Assembly: GCA_964410625.1 (NCBI GenBank)
Contig: CAYPHY010000002.1
Coordinates: forward strand, 62,001 to 126,000
Direction: 5' to 3'
Origin: CAYPHY01 sp964410625
Lineage (GTDB): Bacteria > Chloroflexota > Anaerolineae > Promineifilales > Promineifilaceae
Length of the DNA: 64,000 nt
Shown here: positions 1 through 8,859 of the stretch, in pieces
Position numbering within the stretch: position 1 is the stretch's first letter
Layout of the letters: every line of letters starts with the position of its first letter
The notes under the pieces: generated by a model
What the model was told of the DNA's origin: nothing
The model's database searches: none
What the model saw: the letters and a program-made list of their open reading frames with translations, nothing else
Program-made: the position numbers and the translations under genes

Positions 1-2
1 AG

Positions 3-896
3 GTCGGACAAATTTTAACCCATGTGGGGGAGTTGCTGCGGCGGGAACAGCCGGACCGCCTGCTCATCTTGGGCGATACCAACAGCGGGCTGGCGGCGAT
101 TGTGGCCGCGCGGCTGGGCATTCCCGTCTTCCATATGGAAGCGGGCAACCGTTGCTACGATGACCGTGTCCCTGAAGAAGTCAACCGCCGACTGATTGAC
201 CACAGCAGCACCATTCTCATGCCCTATACCCACCGCAGCAAGGAGAATCTGCTGCGCGAAGGGATTGAGAATGAGCGGATTCATGTCATCGGCAATCCCA
301 TTTATGAGGTGCTGAACAACTACCGGCGGCAAATCGAAGCCAGCCCGACCCTCACCCACCTCGGGGTTGAGGCCAAAGGGTACTTCCTGGTAACGATGCA
401 CCGCTCGGAAAACGTGGATGATCCGCAGCGGTTGGAACACCTGTTGGCCGGACTATCGGCCGTTGCCGAGCGCCACCGCCTGCCGATGCTGATCAGCGTC
501 CATCCGCGCACGGCCGCGAAACTGAAGGACTTCGGCCTCTCCCCTTCGTCCGAGCATGTGCGGCTGCTGGAGCCGTTGGGCTTTTTCGACTTTGTGAAGC
601 TGGAACAACATGCGCGGTTGGTACTGTCCGATAGCGGGACGGTGCAGGAGGAGTGCGCTCTTTTTCGCGTGCCAAACGTCACCATTCGCGATGTCACCGA
701 ACGGCCGGAGACGGTAGACTGCGGCAGCAACATCCTCGCCGGAGCCGAGCCGGAAGCGATCCAACGCGCGGCCGACATCGCCATGGCCCTGCCCACCACT
801 TGGACGCCCCCGGCCGAATACACCATCCCCAACGTCTCCAACACCGTCACCAAAATCCTCCTCGGCTACAACAGCTTGCGGAGGCATACCAGTTAA
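3..896 (+). CDS. UDP-GlcNAc 2-epimerase family protein, 5'-truncated (WecB / FnlC-WbjD-like)
   Basis: This non-hydrolysing UDP-N-acetylhexosamine 2-epimerase interconverts the C2 epimers of a nucleotide-activated amino sugar in the cytoplasm. The frame is open to the window edge, so about 70 N-terminal residues are missing; an internal GTG at 24 is not the real start. Visible family motifs are GDTNSG, the HMEAGNR segment, VPEEVNRRLIDH, the HRSENVD histidine motif and the SDSGTVQEECA nucleotide-binding segment. The wording HMEAGNRCYDDRVPEE resembles the FnlC/WbjD/CapG branch (UDP-L-FucNAc formation) more than classical WecB; that is my recollection of the family, not a search. The WbuB-like transferase downstream fits the same pathway. 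Product family is certain, exact sugar is not. Confidence 0.9.
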   Translation, partial: VGQILTHVGELLRREQPDRLLILGDTNSGLAAIVAARLGIPVFHMEAGNRCYDDRVPEEVNRRLIDHSSTILMPYTHRSKENLLREGIENERIHVIGNPIYEVLNNYRRQIEASPTLTHLGVEAKGYFLVTMHRSENVDDPQRLEHLLAGLSAVAERHRLPMLISVHPRTAAKLKDFGLSPSSEHVRLLEPLGFFDFVKLEQHARLVLSDSGTVQEECALFRVPNVTIRDVTERPETVDCGSNILAGAEPEAIQRAADIAMALPTTWTPPAEYTIPNVSNTVTKILLGYNSLRRHTS

Positions 897-898
897 TT

Positions 899-977
899 GG
901 AGACTGGGAGACTGAGAGACTAGGAGATTGGAGTTCAAGATACAACCAATCTCCTAGTCTCCCAGTCTCCAGTCTCT
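899..977. repeat. Imperfect hairpin repeat, GGAGACT/GGAGATT family
   Basis: A purine-rich left arm made of GAGACTG, GAGACTA and GAGATTG words (899-934) is followed by a pyrimidine-rich right arm that is its imperfect reverse complement (946-977). It fills the whole gap between the epimerase and the next gene. Related copies lie at 2262-2300, 3276-3336, 34418-34535, 39689-39771 and 57643-57690. Confidence 0.85.
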
Positions 978-987
978 TGCTTCAACC

Positions 988-2232
988 ATGCGCGTTCTCG
1001 TTCTTTCCCAATATTATCTGCCTGAACCGATACCGAAGCCGCCGGAGTTGGCGGTGGAGCTGCGGCAGCGGCAGCACGCCGTCGCCGTACTGACCGGCTT
1101 CCCCAACTATCCTGCCGGTAAGCTGTATGATGGGTTTCGCTTGCGGCTGGTGCGGCGCGAAGAGATTGACGGCATTCCCGTCACCCGCACCTATGAATAC
1201 CCCTATCACGGCCGTCATGTCCTCGGCCGCTTGCTCAACTATGCCTCGTTCATGGTGTCGGCCGTCTTCGGCAGCCTGTTTACGCCTTCCTGTGACGTGA
1301 TCTATGTCTGGCATCCGCCGCTGACCATTGGCGTGGCCGCCTGGTTGATCGCCCGCTTGCGCCGCGTCCCCTTTGTCTACGATGTACAGGACATCTGGCC
1401 GGAGAGCGCAGTGTTGTCTGGCCTGATGAGCGACAACTGGCTGGTGCGGCTGATGGCGCGGCTGGAACGCTTCATCTATCGCCGCGCCAACCACATTCTG
1501 GTCGTCACCGAGGGTGCGCGGCGCAACCTGATTGAGAAAGGCGTCGCCCCGGAGAAGGTGACGGTTCTCCCTCATTGGATAGACGAGGGGCTGTTTTCGC
1601 AGACCGATCCCCAAATCAGGGAAACCATCCGCTGCCAATATGGTTGGGAAGACCTCTTTGTGGTGTTGTTTGCCGGTAACTTGGGGCTGGTGCAGGGGCT
1701 GGACACGGCGATCCTGGCGATGAAATCGCTCTCGCCAGCGGAAAAGGTGCGGCTGGTGTTGATTGGCGACGGAGCCGACCGCCAACGCCTGCAAGAGCTG
1801 GTTACCACCCACCAGCTAGGGGATCGCGTGCAATTCATCGAACGCCAGCCGATGGAGCGGATGCCCGGCTTCATGGCCGCGGCCGATTCCCTGCTCGTCC
1901 ACCTCAAGCGTTCGCAACTCTCACACTTCGTGATCCCTTCCAAAACGATGGCCTATCTTGCCGCTGGCAAGCCGATCTTGATGGCGATGGAAGGGGCAGC
2001 GGCCGATCTGGTCAGCCAGGCCAACGCCGGAATCACCGTCCAGCCCGAAGACCCCGCGCAACTGGCCGAAGCGATCCGCTGCCTGCGCCAACGCCCGGCG
2101 GCCGAACGCCAGGCCATGGGCCAACGCGGCCGTGACTACCTGCTGACCAACCTTTCCAAACAAAAAGTCATCCGCCAATATGAGGCGATCCTGCAACAGT
2201 TTGTCCCTGAAAGGGTAAACGGTAATCGGTAA
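988..2232 (+). CDS. Glycosyltransferase family 4, WbuB/FucNAc-transferase-like
   Basis: A 414-residue GT-B fold glycosyltransferase that would add a sugar to a lipid-linked oligosaccharide at the cytoplasmic membrane face. The N-terminal domain has the opening MRVLVLSQYYLPE and the segment VYDVQDIWPESAV, characteristic of WbuB-type enzymes. The C-terminal domain carries VLFAGNLGLVQGLD, a nucleotide-sugar pocket (IPSKTMAYLAAGKPIL) and the usual glutamate region in degenerate form. ATG at 988 directly follows the hairpin and has no strong ribosome-binding site. In enterobacterial loci WbuB sits beside fnlC, which matches the upstream epimerase. Family assignment is firm; specificity for FucNAc is inferred from context. 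Confidence 0.88.
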   Translation: MRVLVLSQYYLPEPIPKPPELAVELRQRQHAVAVLTGFPNYPAGKLYDGFRLRLVRREEIDGIPVTRTYEYPYHGRHVLGRLLNYASFMVSAVFGSLFTPSCDVIYVWHPPLTIGVAAWLIARLRRVPFVYDVQDIWPESAVLSGLMSDNWLVRLMARLERFIYRRANHILVVTEGARRNLIEKGVAPEKVTVLPHWIDEGLFSQTDPQIRETIRCQYGWEDLFVVLFAGNLGLVQGLDTAILAMKSLSPAEKVRLVLIGDGADRQRLQELVTTHQLGDRVQFIERQPMERMPGFMAAADSLLVHLKRSQLSHFVIPSKTMAYLAAGKPILMAMEGAAADLVSQANAGITVQPEDPAQLAEAIRCLRQRPAAERQAMGQRGRDYLLTNLSKQKVIRQYEAILQQFVPERVNGNR

Positions 2233-2300
2233 ACAGTAATCCGATTACCGATCACTGATTACCCAATCTCCTAATCTCTCAGTCTCTAATCTCTAATTTC
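2221..2300. repeat. Two adjoining repeats: GTAATC hairpin and pyrimidine-rich TAATCTCT arm
   Basis: Positions 2221-2263 contain GTAATCGG and AGTAATC words followed by their approximate reverse complement, forming a hairpin that overlaps the last codons and stop of the preceding gene. Positions 2262-2300 are a run of CTAATCTCT/CAGTCTCT words, which is one arm of the GGAGATT family without an obvious partner. Confidence 0.75.
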
Positions 2301-2302
2301 CA

Positions 2303-3283
2303 ATGAACTGCCTCGTAACCGGAGCAACCGGCGCGGTGGGGCCGCGTCTGGTAGAGATGTTGTGCCAGGCGGGTTGGCAGGTGCGCGTGTTGGCTCGCCA
2401 ACGGCCGCCGGCCACCCTCTTCCCTGCTCAGGTCGAAATCTGCCTGGGAGAGATAACCGATCCGGCTGCGGTGAGAGACGCCGTGCAAGGGGTGCAAGTG
2501 GTCTTCCATCTGGCGGCGTTGCTCCATATCAGCAATCCATCGCCTGAATTGCGGCCGATGTACGAACAGATCAACGTTGCTGGAACGCGGCATGTGGTGG
2601 AAGCAGCCCTGGCGGTCGGTGTGCGGTGCTTGATCTTTTTCAGCACCATCGCCGTCTATGGCTACAACAGCGGCCGCTTGCTGGATGAGTCGGCAACCCC
2701 TGCCCCTGATACCTATTATGGACAGACGAAACTGGCAGCGGAGGGGATTGTCCTGGCCGCCAGATGCGCAGACGGGCGGCCGTTGGGGGTCGTGTTGCGG
2801 CCGGGGGCAGTCTATGGGGCGCGGGTGAAGGGCAACTATCGTTTGCTGCTCAACCTATTGCGGCGGGGTTGGTTTTTGCCCATCGGCGACGGCCGCAACC
2901 GGCGCAGCCTGATCTATGACCGCGACCTGGCCCAGGCCGCGTTGCTGGCTGCCACCCACCCGCACGCCGCTGGCGGCATCTTTAACGTCACCGACGGCCG
3001 GGTGCACCAGATGGATGAGATCATCGCCGCCATCTGTGCCGCGCTCGGCCGCCGCCCGCCCCGCCTGCGCTTGCCGGTACGGCCGGTGCGCCTTGTGGCG
3101 GGGGTAGCGGAGAAAGCAGCGCGACTCATCGGCCTTGCCTCGCCGTTGACCCGCGCGGCGGTTGATAAATTTACCGAAGACGCGGCCGTTGACGGCCGCT
3201 TGCTCCAGTCCCATCTCGGCTTCGAGCCGCAGTATGATCTCCAGGCGGGATGGCGTGAAGTTGTAATGGAAAACAGAGACTAG
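2303..3283 (+). CDS. NAD-dependent epimerase/dehydratase (extended SDR)
   Basis: A 326-residue extended short-chain dehydrogenase/reductase acting on a nucleotide sugar. The N-terminal Rossmann motif TGATGAVG binds NAD(P), FHLAAL is the typical beta-4 segment, FFSTIAVYG holds the substrate-contacting serine region, and YYGQTKLAAE contains the YxxxK catalytic pair. The position between a WbuB-like transferase and WbpL/WbpM-like genes suggests a 4-keto reductase or epimerase in the QuiNAc/FucNAc pathway (compare WbpV/WbpK), an inference from synteny only. The stop codon TAG and the preceding GAGAC codons lie inside the left arm of a perfect hairpin repeat, so the C-terminus is shaped by the repeat. 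Confidence 0.88.
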   Translation: MNCLVTGATGAVGPRLVEMLCQAGWQVRVLARQRPPATLFPAQVEICLGEITDPAAVRDAVQGVQVVFHLAALLHISNPSPELRPMYEQINVAGTRHVVEAALAVGVRCLIFFSTIAVYGYNSGRLLDESATPAPDTYYGQTKLAAEGIVLAARCADGRPLGVVLRPGAVYGARVKGNYRLLLNLLRRGWFLPIGDGRNRRSLIYDRDLAQAALLAATHPHAAGGIFNVTDGRVHQMDEIIAAICAALGRRPPRLRLPVRPVRLVAGVAEKAARLIGLASPLTRAAVDKFTEDAAVDGRLLQSHLGFEPQYDLQAGWREVVMENRD

Positions 3284-3336
3284 GAGACTAAGAGATTGGA
3301 GATTGCTAGTCTCCAATCTCTTAGTCTCCTAGTCTC
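3276..3336. repeat. Perfect 27-bp-stem hairpin, GGAGACT/GGAGATT family
   Basis: The left arm 3276-3302 and right arm 3310-3336 are exact reverse complements over 27 nt with a 7-nt loop. The left arm overlaps the end of the SDR gene and supplies its stop codon. There is no T-run, so it is not a standard intrinsic terminator, though the stem could still act in transcription or mRNA stability. Confidence 0.9.
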
Positions 3337-3368
3337 TCACTTACAAGTAGTAATGGAAGCAAAACATC

Positions 3369-4433
3369 ATGGAAATCGGGCTACTTGCCTTGCCTTTGTC
3401 CTATCTGAGCATCAGCGGATTGTTGCATCTGCTGAACCGCCATCGTTTGTTTTTTGATATTCCCAACGAGCGCAGCTCCCATGCGCGGCCGACGCCGCGT
3501 GGTGGGGGGATCGCTATCGTCGCCATCACTCTCGGCGGCATCGTGGTCTACCTCCTGCTCAACAGCCCCGCCTGGTGGACGGCCGCGCTGAGCTACGTGG
3601 GGGGGGCGGCCGTTGTCGCCGTTGTCAGCTGGCTCGACGATTGGCGTTCGCTGCCCTACCTGGTGCGTCTGGCCGCCCACACCGTCGCCGCGGCCGTTGC
3701 CATTCTCGGCATTGGTCTCTGGGAAGGGGTTGGCCTGTCGGCCGCCATGACGCTCCCCTTTGGAGTTCTAGGGCCAGTGCTGACCCTGCTGTGGATCATC
3801 GGTCTGACCAATGCCTACAACTTTATGGACGGCATTGACGGCATGGCCGGGACCCAGGCAGTCATCGGCGGGCTGGCCTGGGGCATCATTGGCTTTGCCG
3901 CCGGACAACCGCCGGTGATGGTGATTGGCCTGCTCGTCGCCGCCAGCAGCGCGGGCTTTCTCGGTCACAACTGGCAACCAGCACGCATCTTCATGGGGGA
4001 TGTGGGCAGCGCGTTTTTGGGCTACACCTTCGCCGTCTTGCCGCTGCTGCTGGCACATTTGACCGAAACGCCACGACTGGCGGCCGTCGCCCTGCCCATT
4101 GGGGGTCTAATCGTCTGGCCTTTCTTGTTCGATACCATCTTCACCCTTTTGCGCCGTTGGCGGCGCGGGGAACACCTGTTTACGGCCCACTGCACCCATT
4201 TGTACCAACGGCTGGTGTTAAGCGGCCGGTCACATGCGGCCGTGACCACCCTTTATGCGCTGCTGTCCGCGATTGGCGCACTTATCGCACTGGCCTGGTT
4301 CTTTCAGTTCGCGCTTTGGACAACCATCATTCTGCCACTCCTCGCGTTGGGCCTCTGGAGCCATGTGACTCGATGCGAAATTCAACTCAATAAACGAGCC
4401 AACGAGCAAGCCAACCTACAAAAGCCACTTTAA
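3369..4433 (+). CDS. Polytopic phosphoglycosyl transferase, WecA/WbpL family
   Basis: A 354-residue multi-pass membrane enzyme that transfers a sugar-1-phosphate from a UDP-sugar to undecaprenyl phosphate, the first membrane step of glycan assembly. Family motifs are present: the N-terminal PTPRGGGIAI segment, the NAYNFMDGIDGMAG aspartate motif, the FMGDVGSAFLGY motif and a C-terminal cytoplasmic loop with LFTAHCTHLYQRL, comparable to the HxH-like motif of the family. About ten hydrophobic segments are visible. ATG at 3369 is closely followed downstream by the CapD-like gene, 20 bp after this stop. WbpL together with WbpM-type enzymes starts polysaccharides with FucNAc or QuiNAc in Pseudomonas; the same pairing is seen here. 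Confidence 0.92.
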   Translation: MEIGLLALPLSYLSISGLLHLLNRHRLFFDIPNERSSHARPTPRGGGIAIVAITLGGIVVYLLLNSPAWWTAALSYVGGAAVVAVVSWLDDWRSLPYLVRLAAHTVAAAVAILGIGLWEGVGLSAAMTLPFGVLGPVLTLLWIIGLTNAYNFMDGIDGMAGTQAVIGGLAWGIIGFAAGQPPVMVIGLLVAASSAGFLGHNWQPARIFMGDVGSAFLGYTFAVLPLLLAHLTETPRLAAVALPIGGLIVWPFLFDTIFTLLRRWRRGEHLFTAHCTHLYQRLVLSGRSHAAVTTLYALLSAIGALIALAWFFQFALWTTIILPLLALGLWSHVTRCEIQLNKRANEQANLQKPL

Positions 4434-4453
4434 GCACTCAGGGGGAGTACATT

Positions 4454-6373
4454 ATGCTTTTGCTTACACTTCGTAATCGCCACTTTTTGATCCTAGACTG
4501 TATCTGGCTCTGTCTGACGCCTTACCTGGGTCTGACATTGCTCCAGGACGATCTAATGGTCCCGGCCCACTATCTGCCAGGGTTGCTGATCTACACCGCG
4601 CTGGCGTTGATGGTGCGCCTGTTCATCTTCAAACGCCTGGGCATCTATTCGCGCTACTGGCGTTATGCCGGGGTGGATGAGCTAACCGACATCGGCCTGG
4701 CAATTATCGTGGCCGGATTTATCGTTTTCCTCATCTATTTGCTGGCTCGCCAGTTTTACACTTTCACCTTCGCCCGCACACTCCTGCTGTTGGAGATGAT
4801 GCTCGCCTTTTTGGCCGTAGCCGGCACTCGTTTCGCGCTGCGCGTATTGGATGAGAGTCGTTATCGAGTCCATCGCAATAGCGGGCAACGGGTGATGATC
4901 ATCGGCGCGAACGACACCGGCACGGCCGTCGCCCGCGAACTACAAAGCAAGCCACAGTTGGGCTATAAACCTGTCGCCTTTCTCGACAACGACATCTACA
5001 AGCAGGGGATGTATATCTTTGGCGTGCCAGTTTTAGGCAAGCTGGAATCCTTGCGCGAGCTGGCCCAACGTTACCAGATCGAACTGGTGATCATCGCCCT
5101 CCCCGCCGCCTCTGGCAAGGTCATCCGCGCCATTGTTGCTCTCTGCGAAGAACTGGACTTGCACACCAAAATCATGCCCGGCATCCATGCCTGGCTGCAA
5201 AGCAACAGCAACAACATCTACCAGTTGCGCGATGTAGAGGTGGAGGACTTGCTGCGCCGCGACCCGGTGCAGACCGACATCGCGGCCGTGAGCAAACTGG
5301 TGCAAGGGCAACGAGTGCTGATCACCGGCGGGGGCGGATCCATCGGCAGCGAGCTTTGCCGCCAGATATTGGCGTGCGCCCCGGCCGAACTGATCCTGGT
5401 TGGTCACGGGGAAAACTCCATCTTTGAAACGTGCCAGCAGCTGACTTATCTGACGACAAACGAAACGATCATCACGCCGGTCATCGCCGACATCCGTTCG
5501 CGCACCCGTCTGGCGGCTGTTTTTAAGCGTTACCAGCCAGATATTGTTTTCCACGCCGCCGCCCACAAGCATGTCACCCTGATGGAGCAAAACCCCACAG
5601 AGGCTATTACCAACAATGTCTTTGGCACCATGAACCTGCTGGAGGTAGCGCAGGCGTTTGACGTCCAGCGACTGGTGATGATCTCCACCGACAAGGCGGT
5701 GAACCCGGCCAGCGTGATGGGAGCCAGCAAGCGCATCGCCGAATTGCTGGTGCGCCAGGCGGCTCTGAGCAGCGGCCGTCCCTATGTGGCGGTGCGCTTT
5801 GGCAACGTTTTGGGCAGCCGCGGGAGCGTGGTCCCGGTGTTTAAGCAACAAATCGCCAGCGGCGGCCCGCTCACCATCACCCACCCTGATGTGCAACGCT
5901 ACTTCATGACCATCCCCGAAGCGGTGCAGTTGGTGATGCAGGCGGCCGTGTTGGGGCAGGGCGGCGAAGTCTTTATGCTCGACATGGGCGAGCCGGTACG
6001 GATTGTAGACCTGGCTAAAGACCTGATCGAACTGTCTGGTTTGCGCGTCGGCCAGGACATTGACATCACCTTCACCGGCCTGCGCCCAGGTGAAAAACTC
6101 ACCGAAGAGCTATCCCACAATGGGAACCACTATCTGCCCTCCGCGCACGAGAAGATATTCATCGCTGAAGCGGCCGATAGCCAGTTACCTGCTACGCTGG
6201 AAGTAGGATTGCAACGCCTACAAAGGGCCACCAGGCACAACGATACGCTAACCATCTCGCGTTGCTTGCGCGAAATCGTCCCTGAATTTCGGCCTGCGCT
6301 GAATGAAGACCCCGCTGCGGCCGTTCTCCTTCCGGCCGTTACCCCTAACATGGTTCCGGTGACAGCTACCTAA
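4454..6373 (+). CDS. CapD/WbpM/PglF-like nucleotide-sugar 4,6-dehydratase, membrane-anchored
   Basis: A 639-residue two-part protein. Residues 1 to about 130 contain four hydrophobic segments. A first Rossmann-like domain (RVMIIGANDTGTAVAREL) is followed by a catalytic extended SDR domain with TGGGGSIGSELCRQ, FHAAAHKHVTLME and the STDKAVNPASVMGASKR segment, in which DKx9-10-MGASK residues take the role of the usual YxxxK, as in PglF and WbpM. The reaction is conversion of UDP-GlcNAc to its 4-keto-6-deoxy product. It is the last gene of the first block: an intrinsic terminator follows 47 bp after the stop. A GGGGGAG ribosome-binding site precedes ATG 4454. Function is well supported; exact product stereochemistry is not. 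Confidence 0.93.
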   Translation: MLLLTLRNRHFLILDCIWLCLTPYLGLTLLQDDLMVPAHYLPGLLIYTALALMVRLFIFKRLGIYSRYWRYAGVDELTDIGLAIIVAGFIVFLIYLLARQFYTFTFARTLLLLEMMLAFLAVAGTRFALRVLDESRYRVHRNSGQRVMIIGANDTGTAVARELQSKPQLGYKPVAFLDNDIYKQGMYIFGVPVLGKLESLRELAQRYQIELVIIALPAASGKVIRAIVALCEELDLHTKIMPGIHAWLQSNSNNIYQLRDVEVEDLLRRDPVQTDIAAVSKLVQGQRVLITGGGGSIGSELCRQILACAPAELILVGHGENSIFETCQQLTYLTTNETIITPVIADIRSRTRLAAVFKRYQPDIVFHAAAHKHVTLMEQNPTEAITNNVFGTMNLLEVAQAFDVQRLVMISTDKAVNPASVMGASKRIAELLVRQAALSSGRPYVAVRFGNVLGSRGSVVPVFKQQIASGGPLTITHPDVQRYFMTIPEAVQLVMQAAVLGQGGEVFMLDMGEPVRIVDLAKDLIELSGLRVGQDIDITFTGLRPGEKLTEELSHNGNHYLPSAHEKIFIAEAADSQLPATLEVGLQRLQRATRHNDTLTISRCLREIVPEFRPALNEDPAAAVLLPAVTPNMVPVTAT

Positions 6374-6419
6374 CTTTCTCCCTCACTTCTCCAAACAGAA
6401 CAAATTTTACCATCCAGCT

Positions 6420-6462
6420 AAAAGGCCGCCTGATGATTTTCATCAGGCGGCCTTTTTTTTAA
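6420..6462 (+). terminator. Intrinsic terminator after the CapD-like gene
   Basis: A perfect 13- to 15-bp stem (AGGCCGCCTGATG paired with CATCAGGCGGCCT) around a short TTTT loop is followed by eight T residues. This is a textbook rho-independent terminator closing the first EPS block. Confidence 0.95.
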
Positions 6463-7460
6463 GGTTGTAGGCCCACGTTATCACTTGACAAGCCTCTAAT
6501 TTCCCATATTATACAATAAATACGCAAATTTACGCAGAAAACGTTTAAAATTACTAGATACGCGCAGAAGAGCGCGGAAAACAAGAAGCTTAAAAACAAG
6601 ATAAAGACCTCGAAACTGCCAGAACATCCAGCCCCTCTATTCAACTGATTTTCTTCGCCTCTCAAGAGGAAATAGATAGATAAGTTTTTTCACCTATCTA
6701 CTTTTTGGGTAAATCGCGCATAAATACGCAGGGAAATAGTGGGACGCAAAAAATCGGACAAGGTATAATGCTTTTACGCAGAATCACGCAAGCCTACGCA
6801 GAAATTAACAGAAACAACTCGTACCGGTTGAATGTATCAGGTTTTGCAAACAGCCAGAACAAAACCGCACACTTCCTGGCAGTAACAAAGTCTTAGATCA
6901 TCATTACACCGCTTACAAGCCGAAGCTACACCCAAAGCGATGGGTAGAGTTATTCTTGGATTTACGCATGATGCGGTAAATCCTGACGTGTTGTTGGTTA
7001 TTACGCTACTCGCGTAATAAGTTGAAGTTGAATTTATCGGTCTATATAACGTCTCCGTAAAGGGGACGTGGAGAAGAGGGAAAAAAAGTGGCCGCTCCCA
7101 AAGGAAACGGCCACTATATAGATGAGACACTTTGGCCAGCGTCATCATCTATATAGTAACCAATTTGTATGCTCCTTGCAATAGGACTCGCGTGCCATTT
7201 CGTTTTCCTCAACTTTTTTCTTAACCAAAGTTAAATAGGGTCGGCCGCCGAACTGAAGTAGTTTCGGCCGTTGCCACTCGCCCACCCCCAACGCCTCGCC
7301 GCGCTGGAGAAGTCACCTGCTGGCTTATCCAGGAAGGGAAGATGCGCTGCTTTGTGCAGCCCTTACCCATTACCAGCGGTCGCGGCCACATCAATCGCCC
7401 GATTAGACACCAGTATGTCGAAAGGGCGGAGCCTGGTTTCTTGCAGAGCGCGAAAATCCA
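6463..7460. other. Long non-coding leader with inverted repeats, upstream of second EPS block
   Basis: No convincing gene lies in this 1-kb stretch; the open frames here have no recognisable product. It holds degenerate TACGCAGAAAT/ACGCAAATT words (6515-6810), an isolated TATAAT hexamer at 6764-6769 without a good -35 partner, and several inverted repeats: TTATTACGC/GCGTAATAA (6998-7020), ACGTCTCC/GGGGACGT (7047-7067), AGTGGCCG/CGGCCACT (7087-7115) and a 13-bp pair ACTATATAGATGA/TCATCTATATAGT (about 7112-7157). The last 240 bases are GC-rich and could fold, but I matched no riboswitch consensus. The clustering suggests a regulatory leader; that is inference. Confidence 0.5.
6998..7020. promoter_or_regulatory. 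Operator-like inverted repeat TTATTACGC-N5-GCGTAATAA
   Basis: A perfect 9-bp inverted repeat with a 5-nt centre sits in the long leader. An adjacent imperfect palindrome TTTACGCA-TGA-TGCGGTAAA lies at 6961-6980. The symmetry and short arms fit a transcription-factor site better than a terminator because no T-run follows. Binding protein unknown. Confidence 0.4.
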
Positions 7461-8774
7461 ATGCTACATCTATCCACCGGCTTGTCACTCATCCTATTAG
7501 TTGCCCAGACGATCCTGCTGGCGCTCATCAGCTACTTGCTGTTGCTGACCGTCGCCGCCGTTCGCGCCGCCGTTCGTGCAACAAGCCCCTTGCAGGGTAA
7601 ACTGGAGACCATTCTACCAACGCGGCTCCCCTGCCCTACTTTCCTGATTTTGATTCCGGCACACAACGAAGAGAAGCTGCTGCCCCGCCTGTTACAAAGT
7701 GTGGCCGAACTGGACTACCCGCCAACAGCTTACGCCGTCCATGTAGTAGCCGACAATTGCAGCGACCAGACGGCCGCCATCGCCCGGCAAATGGACGCAA
7801 CCGTCCACGAACGGACAGACACGCAACTTCGCGGCAAAGGGCCAGCCCTACAGTGGCTGTTGCAACACATCTGGACAAGCGGATTGCCGCACGATGCGCT
7901 CGTCATCCTCGACGCCGATTCTTACATATCACCCAACTTCCTGCGGGTGATGGCTGAACGACTGGCGGCAGGAGAACGAGTCATCCAGGCTTACTATGCC
8001 GTGGACGCGCCGGAACGAACGCGAAACGTCGCCCTGCGCTATGCCGCCTTTGCCGTGTTGCATTATCTGCGGCCGCTCGGCCGTCTCGTCTTGGGTGGCT
8101 CGGCTGGTTTAAAGGGCAATGGGATGGTCTTTGCTGCTGACATGTTGCACCACCATGCGTGGTCGGCCGCGCTGACCGAAGACATCGAACTACACATGAA
8201 GCTACTACTGAATGGGGAATCCGTTTCCTTTGCACCGCAAGCCACCGTCTGGGCAGAGATGCCCGATTCGGCGGCGCAAGCTGAATCACAGCACGCTCGC
8301 TGGGAAAGCGGCCGTCTCCAGATGGCCCGTCACTATGTGCCGCAACTATTGCGGGCAGCGTGGCGGGTCGGCCGTCAGGGAGAGTGGCGGCGTGCCTACT
8401 TGTATATCGATGCGGCTATTGAACATATCATCCCCCCACTGGCTATCTGCGGCACGCTCATCATCCTGAGCCTGTTGGCCGGGGTTGGCCTCTACTTCAT
8501 CAATATGCACTGGTTCGAGCACGCCGCACTGGCAAATGCACTCAGCAGCGCGAATGTGTTGGTTAGCATTGCGCTCCTCGCCGGTTTGCTGGTCTATGTT
8601 TTTGCCGGGCTGTGGCTGGTGAAAGCTCCCCAATCAGTCTACCGTTCACTGTTGGCCGCGCCCGTTTATATGGTATGGAAAAGCCGTCAATATCTGTCGT
8701 TGGCTCTGTCGTTGGTGGTGAACAAGAATAAGCAACGGCCGTCGTGGACCCGTACCGCCCGTAACAGCACCTGA
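7461..8774 (+). CDS. Membrane glycosyltransferase family 2 (polysaccharide synthase-like)
   Basis: A 437-residue processive-type GT2 enzyme. An N-terminal membrane segment (about residues 5-35) precedes the GT-A domain with LIPAHNEEKLLPRLL, VVADNCSDQT, the DAD metal motif in VILDADSYI, the TEDIELHMKL acidic motif and QHARWESGR, which corresponds to the Q(Q/R)xRW acceptor motif of cellulose and hyaluronan synthases. Three or four C-terminal membrane segments follow. It would polymerise or transfer sugars at the inner face of the membrane. It opens the second EPS block, downstream of the long leader. Substrate cannot be read from the sequence. Confidence 0.88.
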   Translation: MLHLSTGLSLILLVAQTILLALISYLLLLTVAAVRAAVRATSPLQGKLETILPTRLPCPTFLILIPAHNEEKLLPRLLQSVAELDYPPTAYAVHVVADNCSDQTAAIARQMDATVHERTDTQLRGKGPALQWLLQHIWTSGLPHDALVILDADSYISPNFLRVMAERLAAGERVIQAYYAVDAPERTRNVALRYAAFAVLHYLRPLGRLVLGGSAGLKGNGMVFAADMLHHHAWSAALTEDIELHMKLLLNGESVSFAPQATVWAEMPDSAAQAESQHARWESGRLQMARHYVPQLLRAAWRVGRQGEWRRAYLYIDAAIEHIIPPLAICGTLIILSLLAGVGLYFINMHWFEHAALANALSSANVLVSIALLAGLLVYVFAGLWLVKAPQSVYRSLLAAPVYMVWKSRQYLSLALSLVVNKNKQRPSWTRTARNST

Positions 8775-8790
8775 TCTGTAGGAAGTAGAG

Positions 8791-8834
8791 AGCGGGTTTC
8801 CTGAGCAACGCAGTTGCCGAAACCCGGTTTCTCC
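8791..8834. repeat. GAAACCCGG hairpin, diverged copy
   Basis: GCGGGTTTCC and GAAACCCGGTTTCT arms flank a 17-nt centre in the gap after the GT2 gene. It belongs to the AGAAACC-G-GGTTTCT family found at 9712, 11272, 20138, 58098 and 58633. Confidence 0.75.
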
Positions 8835-8859
8835 GACCGGTACAGTCAACAATCTAACT

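Noticed and set aside
6728..6770. GTGGGACGCAAA segment resembling part of a cyclic di-GMP (GEMM) riboswitch
   Set aside because: Only one short motif matches; the second stem, the receptor helix and the CCGGCCTAA segment are missing and no gene follows closely.
6705..6896. 63-codon frame in the long leader
   Set aside because: It is read through TACGCAGAAAT-type repeats and has no ribosome-binding site.
7271..7600. 109-codon plus-strand frame ahead of the GT2 gene
   Set aside because: It overlaps the GT2 start in another frame, is rich in Arg/Ser/Ala as expected from GC-rich off-frame reading and has no family signal.
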